Assembly: GCF_001447385.1 (NCBI RefSeq)
Contig: NZ_LLWQ01000207.1
Coordinates: forward strand, 1-64,000
Source: Paracoccus sp. MKU1
Lineage (GTDB): Bacteria; Pseudomonadota; Alphaproteobacteria; Rhodobacterales; Rhodobacteraceae
Direction of reading: 5' to 3'
DNA length: 64,000 bases
Part shown: positions 1 through 10,283 of the stretch, piece by piece
Layout of the letters: each line of letters begins with the position of its first letter
How positions within the stretch are numbered: the stretch's first letter is position 1
Position numbers and translations under genes: made by a program
The notes under the pieces: generated by a model
Databases searched by the model: none
What the model was told of the DNA's origin: nothing
The model's input: only the letters and a program-made list of their open reading frames with translations

Positions 1-483
1 GGCACTGCCGCCTTCGCCCGCCGCGTCGAAGCTGGCGGTGCGGATGGTGAAGACCTTCTTCGCGTCCCGCGACTTCACCACCTGGATGGCGTTGCCGGCA
101 TAGATCGGCCGCTCGAAGGTCTCGGCGTCGAGGATGGCCGAGACATCCGACAGCACCATCACGTCGAGCAGCGCCGCGACGCGGGGCATGACGTTCTTGG
201 CATCGGTGGTCGCAGGCGCGGCGATGTGGTCGTAATCGCCGGCCAGGCCGACGATCAGCGCCGCGGTCGGCTCGGCCAGGCGGTGACCGTAGAGCGGGGC
301 CTCGGCTACCAGCACCTTCGCGACGCCGGCGATCTTCGCGGCCTCCTCGGCGGCGGCTTTCGCCGAGGCGCCGGCGCAGAGCACCGTCACATCGCCCAAG
401 GCCTTGACCGCCTGCACCGCCTTCGCCGTCGCGTCGCGGTTCAGCGCCCCGTTCGTGACTTCCCCAAGCAGCAGAACAGCCAT
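1..483 (-). CDS. etfA: Electron transfer flavoprotein alpha subunit, 3' part outside window
   Basis: The N-terminal 160 or so residues of EtfA are visible, starting MAVLLLGEV; the FAD-binding C-terminal half lies beyond base 1. EtfAB takes electrons from acyl-CoA dehydrogenases and passes them to ETF:quinone oxidoreductase. The start codon overlaps the etfB stop by one base (TGATG), so the two are translationally coupled. They close a long minus-strand run of CoA-ester catabolic genes, whose dehydrogenases would need this carrier. Identity is secure; the gene is cut only by the window edge. Confidence 0.93.
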   Translation of the reverse strand, partial: MAVLLLGEVTNGALNRDATAKAVQAVKALGDVTVLCAGASAKAAAEEAAKIAGVAKVLVAEAPLYGHRLAEPTAALIVGLAGDYDHIAAPATTDAKNVMPRVAALLDVMVLSDVSAILDAETFERPIYAGNAIQVVKSRDAKKVFTIRTASFDAAGEGGSA

Positions 484-1241
484 CAGATCACCCCCGCTTC
501 TTTCAGCTTGCCCACCAGCTCGTCCACCGAGCCCACCTTGATGCCGGCCTTGCGGCCCTCGGGCTCGCGCACCGAGACCACCTCCAGCCGCGGCGCGACG
601 TCGACGCCGTAATCGGCGGCGGTCTTTTCATCGAGCGGCTTCTTCTTGGCCTTCATGATGTTCGGCAGGCTCGCATAGCGCGGCTCGTTCAGCCGCAGGT
701 CGGCGGTGACCACCGCCGGCAGCGCCACCGCGATGGTCTGGAGGCCGCCGTCGACCTCGCGGGTGACTTTCGCTTTGCCGCCCTCGATCTCGACCTTGCT
801 GGCGAAGGTGGCCTGGGCCCAGCCGAGCAGCGCCGCCAGCATCTGGCCGGTGGCGTTCATGTCGTTGTCGATGGCCTGCTTGCCGGCGATGATGAGCTCG
901 GTGCCTTCCGCCTTGGCCACCGCGGCGAGGATCTTCGCCACCGCCAAGGGCTCGATGTCCTGCTGCACGTCGTCCGCAGCCACCACCAGGATCGCCCGGT
1001 CGGCGCCCATCGCGAGCGCGGTGCGCAGCGTCTCGGCCGCCTGCTTGACGCCGATCGAGACCGCGATCACCTCCTCGGCCTGGCCCGCCTCCTTCAGCCG
1101 GATCGCCTCCTCCACCGCGATCTCGTCGAACGGGTTCATCGACATCTTCACATTCGCCAGATCGACACCGGAGCCGTCGCTCTTCACGCGCGCCTTCACG
1201 TTGTAGTCGATCACGCGCTTCACTGGGACAAGGATCTTCAT
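483..1241 (-). CDS. etfB: Electron transfer flavoprotein beta subunit
   Basis: This is a full-length EtfB of 252 residues, the usual family size, opening [16 protein letters not shown]. The beta subunit binds AMP and docks acyl-CoA dehydrogenases. A strong ribosome binding site (AAGGAGGT) sits just before the ATG and begins inside the stop codon region of the upstream decayed dehydrogenase. It is followed directly by etfA. The pair looks intact although the two genes just upstream are broken, so it probably serves dehydrogenases elsewhere in the cell too. Confidence 0.95.
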   Translation of the reverse strand: MKILVPVKRVIDYNVKARVKSDGSGVDLANVKMSMNPFDEIAVEEAIRLKEAGQAEEVIAVSIGVKQAAETLRTALAMGADRAILVVAADDVQQDIEPLAVAKILAAVAKAEGTELIIAGKQAIDNDMNATGQMLAALLGWAQATFASKVEIEGGKAKVTREVDGGLQTIAVALPAVVTADLRLNEPRYASLPNIMKAKKKPLDEKTAADYGVDVAPRLEVVSVREPEGRKAGIKVGSVDELVGKLKEAGVI

Positions 1242-1253
1242 GGGATTACCTCC

Positions 1254-1960
1254 TTAGCAAAATGCCTGAAAGCCGGTGATCCTGCGGCCGAGGATCAAGG
1301 CATGCACGTCATGGGTGCCTTCATAAGTATTGACGGTTTCGAGATTGACCATGTGCCGGATCACCTGGAGCTCCTCCGAGATGCCGTTGCCGCCATGCAT
1401 GTCGCGGGCAACCCGCGCGATCTCCAGCACCTTGCCGCAACGGTTGCGCTTGACGATGAAACCCATCTCGAGCGCCACGGTCTTCATCCCGGCGGGATCG
1501 GAGCCCGCAGCCGGTTCGGTCGGGGCGAAGCAAGCGATGAACTTGCCCGAGGCCAGCTTCGGCAGATATTTCCGGCGCGGCTCCTCCGATCCGTAGGCGT
1601 AGATCGGATATATGAGGAGGCTGGACTGCACCGGCATCATGCTGCGATAGCCGCTGTCCACCCGCTCTATCTCGGACGCGATGAGCCCATAGGCGAGGGA
1701 GGAGGCGCCGAACCCGCCACATTCGACCGGCACGGTCACGCCCGGCAGACCCATCTCGCGGAAGATCGCCGGGACGGCCTCCTCGTCGGCGAAGGCCTTG
1801 ATCACCCGGGGTCGCAATTTCTCCCGCGAGAAGTTGCACGCCGCGTCGCGCAGCATCCGCTCGTCCTCGGTCAGTTGCTCATCCAACCGGAAGGCGTCTT
1901 CCCGGTCGAAACAGCCCAGATCGGGGCGTCCTTCGGCTTGAGATCTGGTTTCTCGGTCAT
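1254..1960 (-). pseudogene. gcdH: Glutaryl-CoA dehydrogenase remnant, frameshifted and internally deleted
   Basis: The reading frame contains clear glutaryl-CoA dehydrogenase segments: QLTEDERMLRDA, ERVDSGYRSMMPVQSSL, YPIYAYGSEEPRRKYLP, MHGGNGISEE and the catalytic YEGTHDVHALILGR near the end. Two lesions are visible. From the ATG with its GGAGG site, MTEKPDLKPKDAP runs out of frame, as if one base were lost in a C run near 1933, while the rest continues in another frame. In addition, AGSDPAGMKT jumps almost directly to VKRNRCGKVLEIARVARD, removing roughly 190 residues of the middle and flavin domains. The gene normally encodes about 400 residues and would convert glutaryl-CoA to crotonyl-CoA. 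It cannot be functional here. Confidence 0.87.
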
Positions 1961-1977
1961 CAGAAATCCTCCGGGGA

Positions 1978-2165
1978 TCAAACAGGTCCGAGAAGCGGCG
2001 CCGCGCCCTGGCCGATGCCAATGCACATCGTGGCCGGCGCATGCCGGCGCTTGCCCTGCGACAGCTCAAGGGCGGCGGAACCGGCGATGCGGGCACCCTG
2101 TCCCGCAGATGGCCGAGTGCGATGGCGCTACCGTTGGGATTCACGCAGGGGCCGGCGTCGGTCAT
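1978..2165 (-). pseudogene. Acetyl-CoA acyltransferase (thiolase) remnant
   Basis: After the fadB-like stop comes GAGG and an ATG reading MTDAG, which immediately runs into the thiolase C-terminal signature VNPNGSAIALGH. A frameshift follows; the next frame gives GARIAGSAALELSQGK and then TMCIGIGQGAAPLL before a stop at 1978. These are the last blocks of a beta-ketothiolase. About 330 residues between the start and the terminal signature are gone. The position between FadB and glutaryl-CoA dehydrogenase is where a beta-oxidation thiolase would be expected. Confidence 0.82.
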
Positions 2166-2172
2166 CGGATCC

Positions 2173-4221
<2,049 letters not shown>

Positions 4222-4230
4222 GTCTGCCTT

Positions 4231-4995
4231 TCAGAGATGCGGGTGGATGCCGCCGGAGACGGCCATGATCTCGCCCGTCACGAAGCGGGCGGCGTCCGAG
4301 GCGAAGAAGGCCACCGCCTCGGCGATTTCCTCGGGTTCGGCCATGCGGCGGTGGAAGGCCAGCGCGGTCAGCCGCGCGGCCTCGGCCTCGGGCATGTTCT
4401 GCGTGACCGAGGTGCGGGTCAGGCCCGGCGCGACGGCATTCACCGTCACCGCCGGCGCAAGCTCGGCCGCAAGGCTGCGTGTCAGCGAGGCGATGGCGGC
4501 CTTGGCGGCAGCATAATCCGCCTGCCCCGCCTCGCCGCCGAAGACCACGGTGGCGAAGTTCACGACCCGGCCGAGCCCGCGTTCCAGCATTCCCGGCGCG
4601 AAGGCCCGGATCAGGTGGAAATTGCCCATCAGGTTCAGATCGAAGGTGGCGCGGAACTGCGCCTCGTCCATCTCCAGAAACGGGGTATAGAGCCGGGACG
4701 AGCGGATGCCGCCCACGGTATTGACCAGCACATCGGCGCCGCCGAGCCGCTCCAGCACCATCGCAGCGAAGGCCGCGGCCTCGGCCGCCCCCGTCACGTC
4801 GCCGCGCAGCGTCTCGATCCGCAGGGCGGGATGCTCGGCTGCAAGCTGCGCCGCGGTTTCCGCCAGCCGCGCCGCGGAAATGTCGGTCAGGGCCAGCGCA
4901 CCGGCCCCGGCCGCGACCAGCCGTCGGGCGACGGCGCGACCCATCGGACCGCCCGCCCCCGTCACCACCACGCGCTGACCGGCGATGCGCGTCAT
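4231..4995 (-). CDS. Short-chain dehydrogenase/reductase
   Basis: This 254-residue SDR has the cofactor loop TGAGGPMGRAVARR, followed after strand two by an Asp (ALTDIS), suggesting NAD. The active-site tyrosine and lysine are in DYAAAKAAI. The usual catalytic serine is replaced by threonine in VVNFATVVFGGEAG and the loop is one residue short, a visible oddity. The start ATG overlaps the ligase stop by four bases (ATGA). From context it may oxidise a ring-hydroxylated or 3-hydroxyacyl-CoA, additional to BadH; the substrate is inference. Confidence 0.85.
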   Translation of the reverse strand: MTRIAGQRVVVTGAGGPMGRAVARRLVAAGAGALALTDISAARLAETAAQLAAEHPALRIETLRGDVTGAAEAAAFAAMVLERLGGADVLVNTVGGIRSSRLYTPFLEMDEAQFRATFDLNLMGNFHLIRAFAPGMLERGLGRVVNFATVVFGGEAGQADYAAAKAAIASLTRSLAAELAPAVTVNAVAPGLTRTSVTQNMPEAEAARLTALAFHRRMAEPEEIAEAVAFFASDAARFVTGEIMAVSGGIHPHL

Positions 4996-6662
4996 GCCTG
5001 GGCCCCTGCCGCCTTCGCGGCCTCGTATTCGGCACGCAATTCGTTGCGCAGCACGAATTTCTGGATCTTGCCCGAGGCGGTCGAGGGCAGCCTCTCGCGG
5101 ATTTCCAGCCTTTCCGGGAAATACTGCCGGGCGAGGTGCTGGCCTTCCAGGAAGGCGGTCATGTCCTTGAAGCCGAAGGAATGCCCGGCCTTGGGCACCA
5201 CATAGGCGCAAGCGCGCTCGCCAAGGCGGTCGTCGGGATAGGCCACGATCGCCACCTGCTGCACCGCCGGATGCTTGTAAAGCAGCGCCTCGACCTCGAC
5301 CACGGGGATGTTCTCGGCGCCGCGAATGATGACGTCCTTGGAGCGGCCGCAGATGCGGATATAGCCCTGCTCGTCCATCCGCGCGATGTCGCCGGTGTCG
5401 AACCAGCCCTCGGCATCGGTGGCGTTCCATTGCGGGCGCTTGAGATAGCCGCCGAAATTGGAGCAACCGCGCACAAAGAGCTCGCCCTCATGGTTCGGAG
5501 GCACCGGCCTGCCGTCCGGCCCGCGGATCTGCAACTCCATCCCCGGCAGCGGCCGCCCGTCGGTCTGGACCGAGCGCTCGTCGGGATCCTCGGGCGCGAC
5601 CACGGTGACGGCGCCGTTCTCGGTCATGCCCCAGGCCGAAATCACCTTGGCGTCCAGCACGCGCTGCGCCCGTTCGACCAGGGGCCCGGGGATGGCGGTG
5701 CCGGCGCAAAGGAAGATGCGCAGCGAGGAAGGATCGGTGGCGCCCTCCTCGACCGCCGAGGACAGGTCCATCAGGAACGGGGTGGAGGCCATGGTGAAAG
5801 TGACCCGCTCCTCCGCGATCAGCGTCGCAGCCAGCGCCTTGTCCCAGCCGTCCATCAGGACCATGCGGGCCTTCAGCATGACGGGCATCAGGAAGCCATA
5901 CATGAAGCCCGTCTGATGCGCCATCGGCGAGGCCATCAGCACGATGTCCCCGGCCCCCAGATGCAGCCGGTCGGCATAGGCCACGAGGTTGGAATACATC
6001 GTGTTGGCGGTGTGCATCACGCCCTTGGGCTCGCCCGTGGTGCCCGAGGTATAAATGAGCTGGCAGACATCGTTGGCATCGCCGCGGTCGCGGGCACTGA
6101 TCTCGCGCAGGCCGGGGGCGTCGTCCAGCGCCGGGTCCATCAGCAGCATATCGAAGCTGCTTGCCCCATCACCGCCGGCCACGACGATATGTTGCAGATG
6201 GGGCAGGTCGGGGCGCATGCCTTCGGCCATGGCCTCGTGGTCGAAACCGCGGAAGGTCTTCGGCACCACGAAGGCCTTCGCTTCGCCATGCTTCAGCATG
6301 AACCGCAGTTCATGTTCGCGGAAGATCGGCATGACCGGGTTGAAGACCACGCCCAGCCGCCGGCAGGCGATGTAGAGGACGACGAACTGCCACGAATTCG
6401 GCAGCTGGCAGGCCAGAACATCGTCCTTGACCAGACCCAGCCGGCGCAGCCCCTCGGCGGCCCGCCAGGACAGGGCGTCAAGCTGGGCCCAGGTCAGATC
6501 CCTGCGTGCGCCGGAATCGACTGCAATGCTGGTCAGGGCAGGCGCATCGGGCTTTCCGGCAAGGCATTCCTCGAAATAGTCGAGCAGCGTCTTGCCGGGC
6601 CAGAGGCCCTGGGCCTCCATTCGGGCGCGGCGCGGTTCGATCAGGACGGCATCGAATTCCAT
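4992..6662 (-). CDS. aliA: AMP-forming acyl-CoA ligase, probable cyclohexanecarboxylate-CoA ligase
   Basis: The 556-residue protein is an ANL-family ligase: the P-loop YTSGTTGEPKGVMH, the adenylate block AWGMTENGA, the hinge block GWFDTGDIARMDEQGYIRICGRSKD and the C-terminal lysine motif TASGKIQKF are all present. It forms an acyl-adenylate and then the CoA thioester. Strong GGAGGA ribosome site before ATG 6662. It follows an alicyclic-type acyl-CoA dehydrogenase in the same operon as badH and badI, so activation of cyclohexanecarboxylate (AliA) is the most likely role. The exact acid is inferred from neighbours. Confidence 0.78.
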   Translation of the reverse strand: MEFDAVLIEPRRARMEAQGLWPGKTLLDYFEECLAGKPDAPALTSIAVDSGARRDLTWAQLDALSWRAAEGLRRLGLVKDDVLACQLPNSWQFVVLYIACRRLGVVFNPVMPIFREHELRFMLKHGEAKAFVVPKTFRGFDHEAMAEGMRPDLPHLQHIVVAGGDGASSFDMLLMDPALDDAPGLREISARDRGDANDVCQLIYTSGTTGEPKGVMHTANTMYSNLVAYADRLHLGAGDIVLMASPMAHQTGFMYGFLMPVMLKARMVLMDGWDKALAATLIAEERVTFTMASTPFLMDLSSAVEEGATDPSSLRIFLCAGTAIPGPLVERAQRVLDAKVISAWGMTENGAVTVVAPEDPDERSVQTDGRPLPGMELQIRGPDGRPVPPNHEGELFVRGCSNFGGYLKRPQWNATDAEGWFDTGDIARMDEQGYIRICGRSKDVIIRGAENIPVVEVEALLYKHPAVQQVAIVAYPDDRLGERACAYVVPKAGHSFGFKDMTAFLEGQHLARQYFPERLEIRERLPSTASGKIQKFVLRNELRAEYEAAKAAGAQA

Positions 6663-6689
6663 GGGTTCCTCCTCCCCTTTCGCTTTGGC

Positions 6690-7859
6690 TCAGCCGGTGA
6701 CGGCCTTGCCGGCCCGCTCGCGGGCGATGATGTTCTTCATGATGTGCGCGGTGCCGTCGCCGATCTGGAGGCCGAGCACGTCGCGCAGCCGCTGCTCGAA
6801 CGGCAGCTCGTTGGAATAGGCGGCATGGCCATGGATCAGCAGGCAGGCATGGATCGCCTCATAGGCCAGAAGCGGCGGCCACCATTTCGCCATCGCAGCC
6901 TCCGCCACATGCGGCAGACCGTTGTCCTTGAGCCACAGCGCGTTCAGCGACAGAAGCCGCGCCGCCTCGACCTTGGTGTCGAAATCCGCAAGCTGGTGGG
7001 TGATGCCCTGAAAGGCGGCCAGCGGTTTGTCGAAAGCCTTGCGCCCGCCGATATAGTCCCAGGTCTCGTCCAGCGATTGCCGCGCGGTGCCCAGGCATTG
7101 CAGCCCGATCAGCGAGCGCGAGAAATCGAAGCCCTGCATGACCTGGACGAAGCCCTTGCCCTCCTCGCCCAGCAGGTGATCGGCGGGCACGCGCACGTTG
7201 TCGAAGAAGATCGAGCCGCGGCCGATGGCGTGCTGGCCCAGGTCGGTGAAGCGGGTGGTGGAAATGCCGGGCGTGTCCATCGGCACGAAGATGGCGGAAA
7301 TGCCGCGCGCCTTGTCCTCGGGCCTGCCGGTGCGGGCAAAGACCACCGCGCCCTTCGCCTGATCGGCGCAGGAGATCGAGGTCTTCTCGCCGTTGATCAC
7401 ATAATGGTCGCCGTCGCGCTCCATCCGCAGGCCCAGGTTCGCGGCATCCGAACCGCCACGCGGCTCGGTCAAGGCGATGGCGACGATCAGCTCGCCCCCG
7501 ATCAGCTTGGGCAACCATTCGCGCTTGATCTCGGGATTGGCGAAATTCGCGAGGATCTGGCCGTTCAGCGAGGCGAGGATGTTGACATAGCCCATGTTGA
7601 AATCGCCCCGGGCGATTTCCTCGATGATGACGCCGGAATAGATCGCGCCCGAGCCGAGGCCGCCGAATTCTTCGGGCAGTTCCGGCGCGATCAGGCCGAG
7701 GCTGCCCATCTCGCGCAGAAGCTCGGGGCCGAAACCGCCGGCCTTTTCGCGCGCCTGATAGCCGGGGGCCAGTTTCTCGGCGGCGAACTTGCGGGCAAGG
7801 TCGCGCAGCGCGGTCAGTTCCTCGGTGTCGAAGATGGTGGGATACATGGGCTGCCTCAT
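6690..7859 (-). CDS. Acyl-CoA dehydrogenase, probable cyclohexanecarboxyl-CoA dehydrogenase
   Basis: This 389-residue acyl-CoA dehydrogenase has the flavin/substrate blocks ALTEPRGGSDA and GEKTSISCA, and lies between the ABC importer and the ligase in the operon, the place of AliB. The SCAD/MCAD-type base in YEGT is replaced: the segment reads IGDGTAHIMK, with Asp368 at that position. The isovaleryl-CoA-dehydrogenase position also lacks Glu (FDFSRSLIG). An unusual base fits an alicyclic substrate, but the reaction is inferred. The ATG overlaps the upstream ATPase stop (ATGA); an internal Met5 is an alternative start. Confidence 0.8.
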   Translation of the reverse strand: MRQPMYPTIFDTEELTALRDLARKFAAEKLAPGYQAREKAGGFGPELLREMGSLGLIAPELPEEFGGLGSGAIYSGVIIEEIARGDFNMGYVNILASLNGQILANFANPEIKREWLPKLIGGELIVAIALTEPRGGSDAANLGLRMERDGDHYVINGEKTSISCADQAKGAVVFARTGRPEDKARGISAIFVPMDTPGISTTRFTDLGQHAIGRGSIFFDNVRVPADHLLGEEGKGFVQVMQGFDFSRSLIGLQCLGTARQSLDETWDYIGGRKAFDKPLAAFQGITHQLADFDTKVEAARLLSLNALWLKDNGLPHVAEAAMAKWWPPLLAYEAIHACLLIHGHAAYSNELPFEQRLRDVLGLQIGDGTAHIMKNIIARERAGKAVTG

Positions 7860-8566
7860 TGAACCATAAGAAATTTCCGGGTGATTTCCGGGTCGGCATA
7901 GAAGCCGTCCACGCTGCCGTTCCAGACCGTCATGCCCCGGTCGATGACATAGACCCGGTCGGCGCAGCGGCGGATCGTGTTCAGCGCCTGTTCCGAGACG
8001 ATCATCGACACCCCCTCGCGCTTCAGCGCGACGATGGCGTCGACCACCTCCTCGGCGATCTTGGGCGCCAGGCCCTCATGCGGCTCGTCGAGCAGCAGGA
8101 GCTTGGGGCAGGTCAGCAGCGACCGGGCGATGGAGAGCATCTGCTGCTCGCCCCCGCTCATCACGCCCGCCTTGCGGTGGCGGTAGTCGTGCAGTTGCGG
8201 GAACAGGCGGAACACCTCATCCACCGTCCAGCGGCGGCGGTCGGCGGCGGCGACCGGGCGCGGCACGTTCAGGTTTTCCAGCACCGAGAGCGAGGCGAAG
8301 ACGCGCCGGTCCTCGGGCACGTAGCCGACGCCGCGGCGGATCACCTCATGCGCGCGCATCCCGGCCAGCGACCGGTCGTCGAAGATGATCTCGCCACCGG
8401 TAACGGCGATCTGGTCGCGGACGATGGACTTCATGGTCGAGGACTTGCCGACCCCGTTTCGCCCGATCAGGCAGACCACCTCGCCCAGACCGACCTCCAG
8501 GTCGATCCCGTGCAGCACCTCGGCCTTGCCATAGGCGGCGCGCAGGTCTGAAATGCGCAGCATCAT
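7856..8566 (-). CDS. HAAT-family ABC transporter ATP-binding protein (LivF type)
   Basis: The 236-residue ATPase has Walker A GRNGVGKSS, signature SGGEQQMLSIARSL and Walker B LLLLDEPHEGLAP, typical of the shorter LivF ATPase of branched-chain-amino-acid-type importers. It overlaps LivG upstream and the acyl-CoA dehydrogenase downstream by four bases each. Together with the next four genes it makes a complete importer. Lying inside the alicyclic-acid operon, it probably energises uptake of cyclohexanecarboxylate or a related ring acid rather than an amino acid. Confidence 0.9.
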   Translation of the reverse strand: MMLRISDLRAAYGKAEVLHGIDLEVGLGEVVCLIGRNGVGKSSTMKSIVRDQIAVTGGEIIFDDRSLAGMRAHEVIRRGVGYVPEDRRVFASLSVLENLNVPRPVAAADRRRWTVDEVFRLFPQLHDYRHRKAGVMSGGEQQMLSIARSLLTCPKLLLLDEPHEGLAPKIAEEVVDAIVALKREGVSMIVSEQALNTIRRCADRVYVIDRGMTVWNGSVDGFYADPEITRKFLMVQ

Positions 8567-9312
8567 CCGTGCCCCCCTCCCAGATAGACGGCCTGCACCG
8601 CGTCGTTGGCCTTGATGTCCTCGGGGCTGCCCTGGGCAAGGATCGCGCCGCGCACCATGACGGTGACGCGCCGGGCGATCTTCATCACCACGTCGATGTC
8701 GTGTTCGACGAAGATCAGCGTCTTGCCGGTGGCATCGACCCGTTCGGCCACCATCTCCATCAGGAAGTGGCGTTCCTTGATCGACATCCCGGCGGTGGGC
8801 TCGTCCAGCAGCAGCAGGTCCGGGTCGGCAGCCAACGCCATGCCGAATTCCAGCCGCTTGCGGTCGCCGAGGCTGAGGTCCGCGACGACATCCTTCGCGC
8901 GGTCCGCCAGGCCCACGGTTTCCAGCATGGCGTGAACGCGGTCTATCCTTTCGTCATAGACCCGGTCCGAGAGCGAGGCCCACCGCCCCGAGGCGATGAC
9001 GTAAGCCGCCATCATGTTTTCCAGCACCGACATGTGCAGGAAGGCGCGGCTGATCTGGAAGGTGCGGCCGATCCCCTTTTTCGCCAGCCGCGCGGGCGGC
9101 AGCGACAGGATGTTCTCGCCCTTGAAGATCATCTCGCCCTCCACCCCCGGCAACTGTCCGGCGATGCAGGCGATGAAGGTGGATTTCCCCGCCCCGTTCG
9201 GGCCGATCAGGGCGTGGCGTTCACCCTTGGGGATGTCGAAGGAGATGTCCTTCAGCGCGATGAAGGCGCCGTAGGCCTTGCGGATGTGGCGGGCGGAGAG
9301 GATCGGCTGCAT
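8563..9312 (-). CDS. HAAT-family ABC transporter ATP-binding protein (LivG type)
   Basis: From the ATG at 9312 the protein is 249 residues, starting MQPILSARHIRKAYG. It has Walker A GPNGAGKSTF, a signature region reading LSLGDRKRLEFGMAL and Walker B LLLLDEPTAGMS, the pattern of LivG subunits. The frame is open further upstream, but this start overlaps the permease stop by one base (TGATG) and aligns with the family N-terminus. It pairs with the LivF ATPase on the cytoplasmic side of the importer. Confidence 0.9.
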   Translation of the reverse strand: MQPILSARHIRKAYGAFIALKDISFDIPKGERHALIGPNGAGKSTFIACIAGQLPGVEGEMIFKGENILSLPPARLAKKGIGRTFQISRAFLHMSVLENMMAAYVIASGRWASLSDRVYDERIDRVHAMLETVGLADRAKDVVADLSLGDRKRLEFGMALAADPDLLLLDEPTAGMSIKERHFLMEMVAERVDATGKTLIFVEHDIDVVMKIARRVTVMVRGAILAQGSPEDIKANDAVQAVYLGGGHG

Positions 9313-10283
9313 CAGCGGATCCCCCCGAGCATCGCCCGCAACCGGGCCGAGACACCGGCGAAGCCGGCCGGCGCCGCCAGGCAGATCGCCAGCAGGATCA
9401 GGCCCAGCACCAGCTCCCATTCGTGGATCACCTTCGAGACGAAGGTGGCCAGCAATTCGTAGATGATGGCGCCCCAGATGCCGCCGGCAAAGCTGTTCAG
9501 CCCGCCGATGACGACCATGATCAGCCCGTCCAGCGTGATGCCCAGACCGGCATAGTCGGGGAAAGCCGCGCCATGCAGCACCGAATAAAGCGTGCCCGCG
9601 ACCCCGGCGAAAAAGGCGGCGATGACGAAGGCCACCAGCTGCACCCGCCGCGCGCCCAGGCCAAGCGCCTCGGCCCGGTAGCGATCCTGCCCCACCGCCC
9701 GGATCGACAGGCCGAGCGGGGATTTCACGATCCCCCACAGCGCCAGCAGGCAGAGCGTGACCACCGCCAGCACCGCCGTCGCATAGCCCTTTTCCGACAG
9801 GCCGAAGCGCGGGATCATGAAGCCGGTGATGCCGGTATCGCCGCCGGTGAAGTCATACCACTGGAACAGCACCGTATAGGTGATCTGCGCGCAGGCCAGC
9901 GTCAGCATGGCAAAGTAGATCTGCGTCAGCCGCACGCAAAGCGCGCCGAAGACCAGGCCGCCAAGGGCCGCGACCAGCGGGCCGACGGCCAGCGCCAGTT
10001 CCGGCGGCACCCCGCCGCGCACCACGGCCAGGGTGAAGCCATAGGCGCCGAGGCCGAAATAGGCGGCATGGCCGAAGCTGACCATGTGGCCGAAGCTCAT
10101 CAGCAGGTTCAGCGACGAGGCGAACAGCGCCATGATCATGATCTCGGTCATCATGGTCGAGGTCGATGTCGAGGCCATCCAGTTGATCGCCAGGACTACG
10201 GCCAGTGCCGGGACCACGAACCGCCAGCTGACCGTGGCGCGAGCGACCTTCGCCCGCCAGGTTTTCAGATCCTGCCCGGTCAT
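9312..10283 (-). CDS. HAAT-family ABC transporter permease (LivM type)
   Basis: This is a 323-residue hydrophobic protein with the LivM blocks LNLLMSFGHMVSFGHAAYFGLGAYG and a later VVIGGLNSFAGGIWGAIIYELL segment, giving many predicted membrane helices. It forms the inner-membrane channel with the LivH-type permease. Start and stop overlap the neighbouring genes, showing tight operon packing. Confidence 0.9.
   Translation of the reverse strand: MTGQDLKTWRAKVARATVSWRFVVPALAVVLAINWMASTSTSTMMTEIMIMALFASSLNLLMSFGHMVSFGHAAYFGLGAYGFTLAVVRGGVPPELALAVGPLVAALGGLVFGALCVRLTQIYFAMLTLACAQITYTVLFQWYDFTGGDTGITGFMIPRFGLSEKGYATAVLAVVTLCLLALWGIVKSPLGLSIRAVGQDRYRAEALGLGARRVQLVAFVIAAFFAGVAGTLYSVLHGAAFPDYAGLGITLDGLIMVVIGGLNSFAGGIWGAIIYELLATFVSKVIHEWELVLGLILLAICLAAPAGFAGVSARLRAMLGGIR

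Noticed and set aside
5136..7862. 908-codon plus-strand open frame opposite the ligase and acyl-CoA dehydrogenase genes
   Set aside because: Mirror frame of real minus-strand genes; no motif and no ribosome site.
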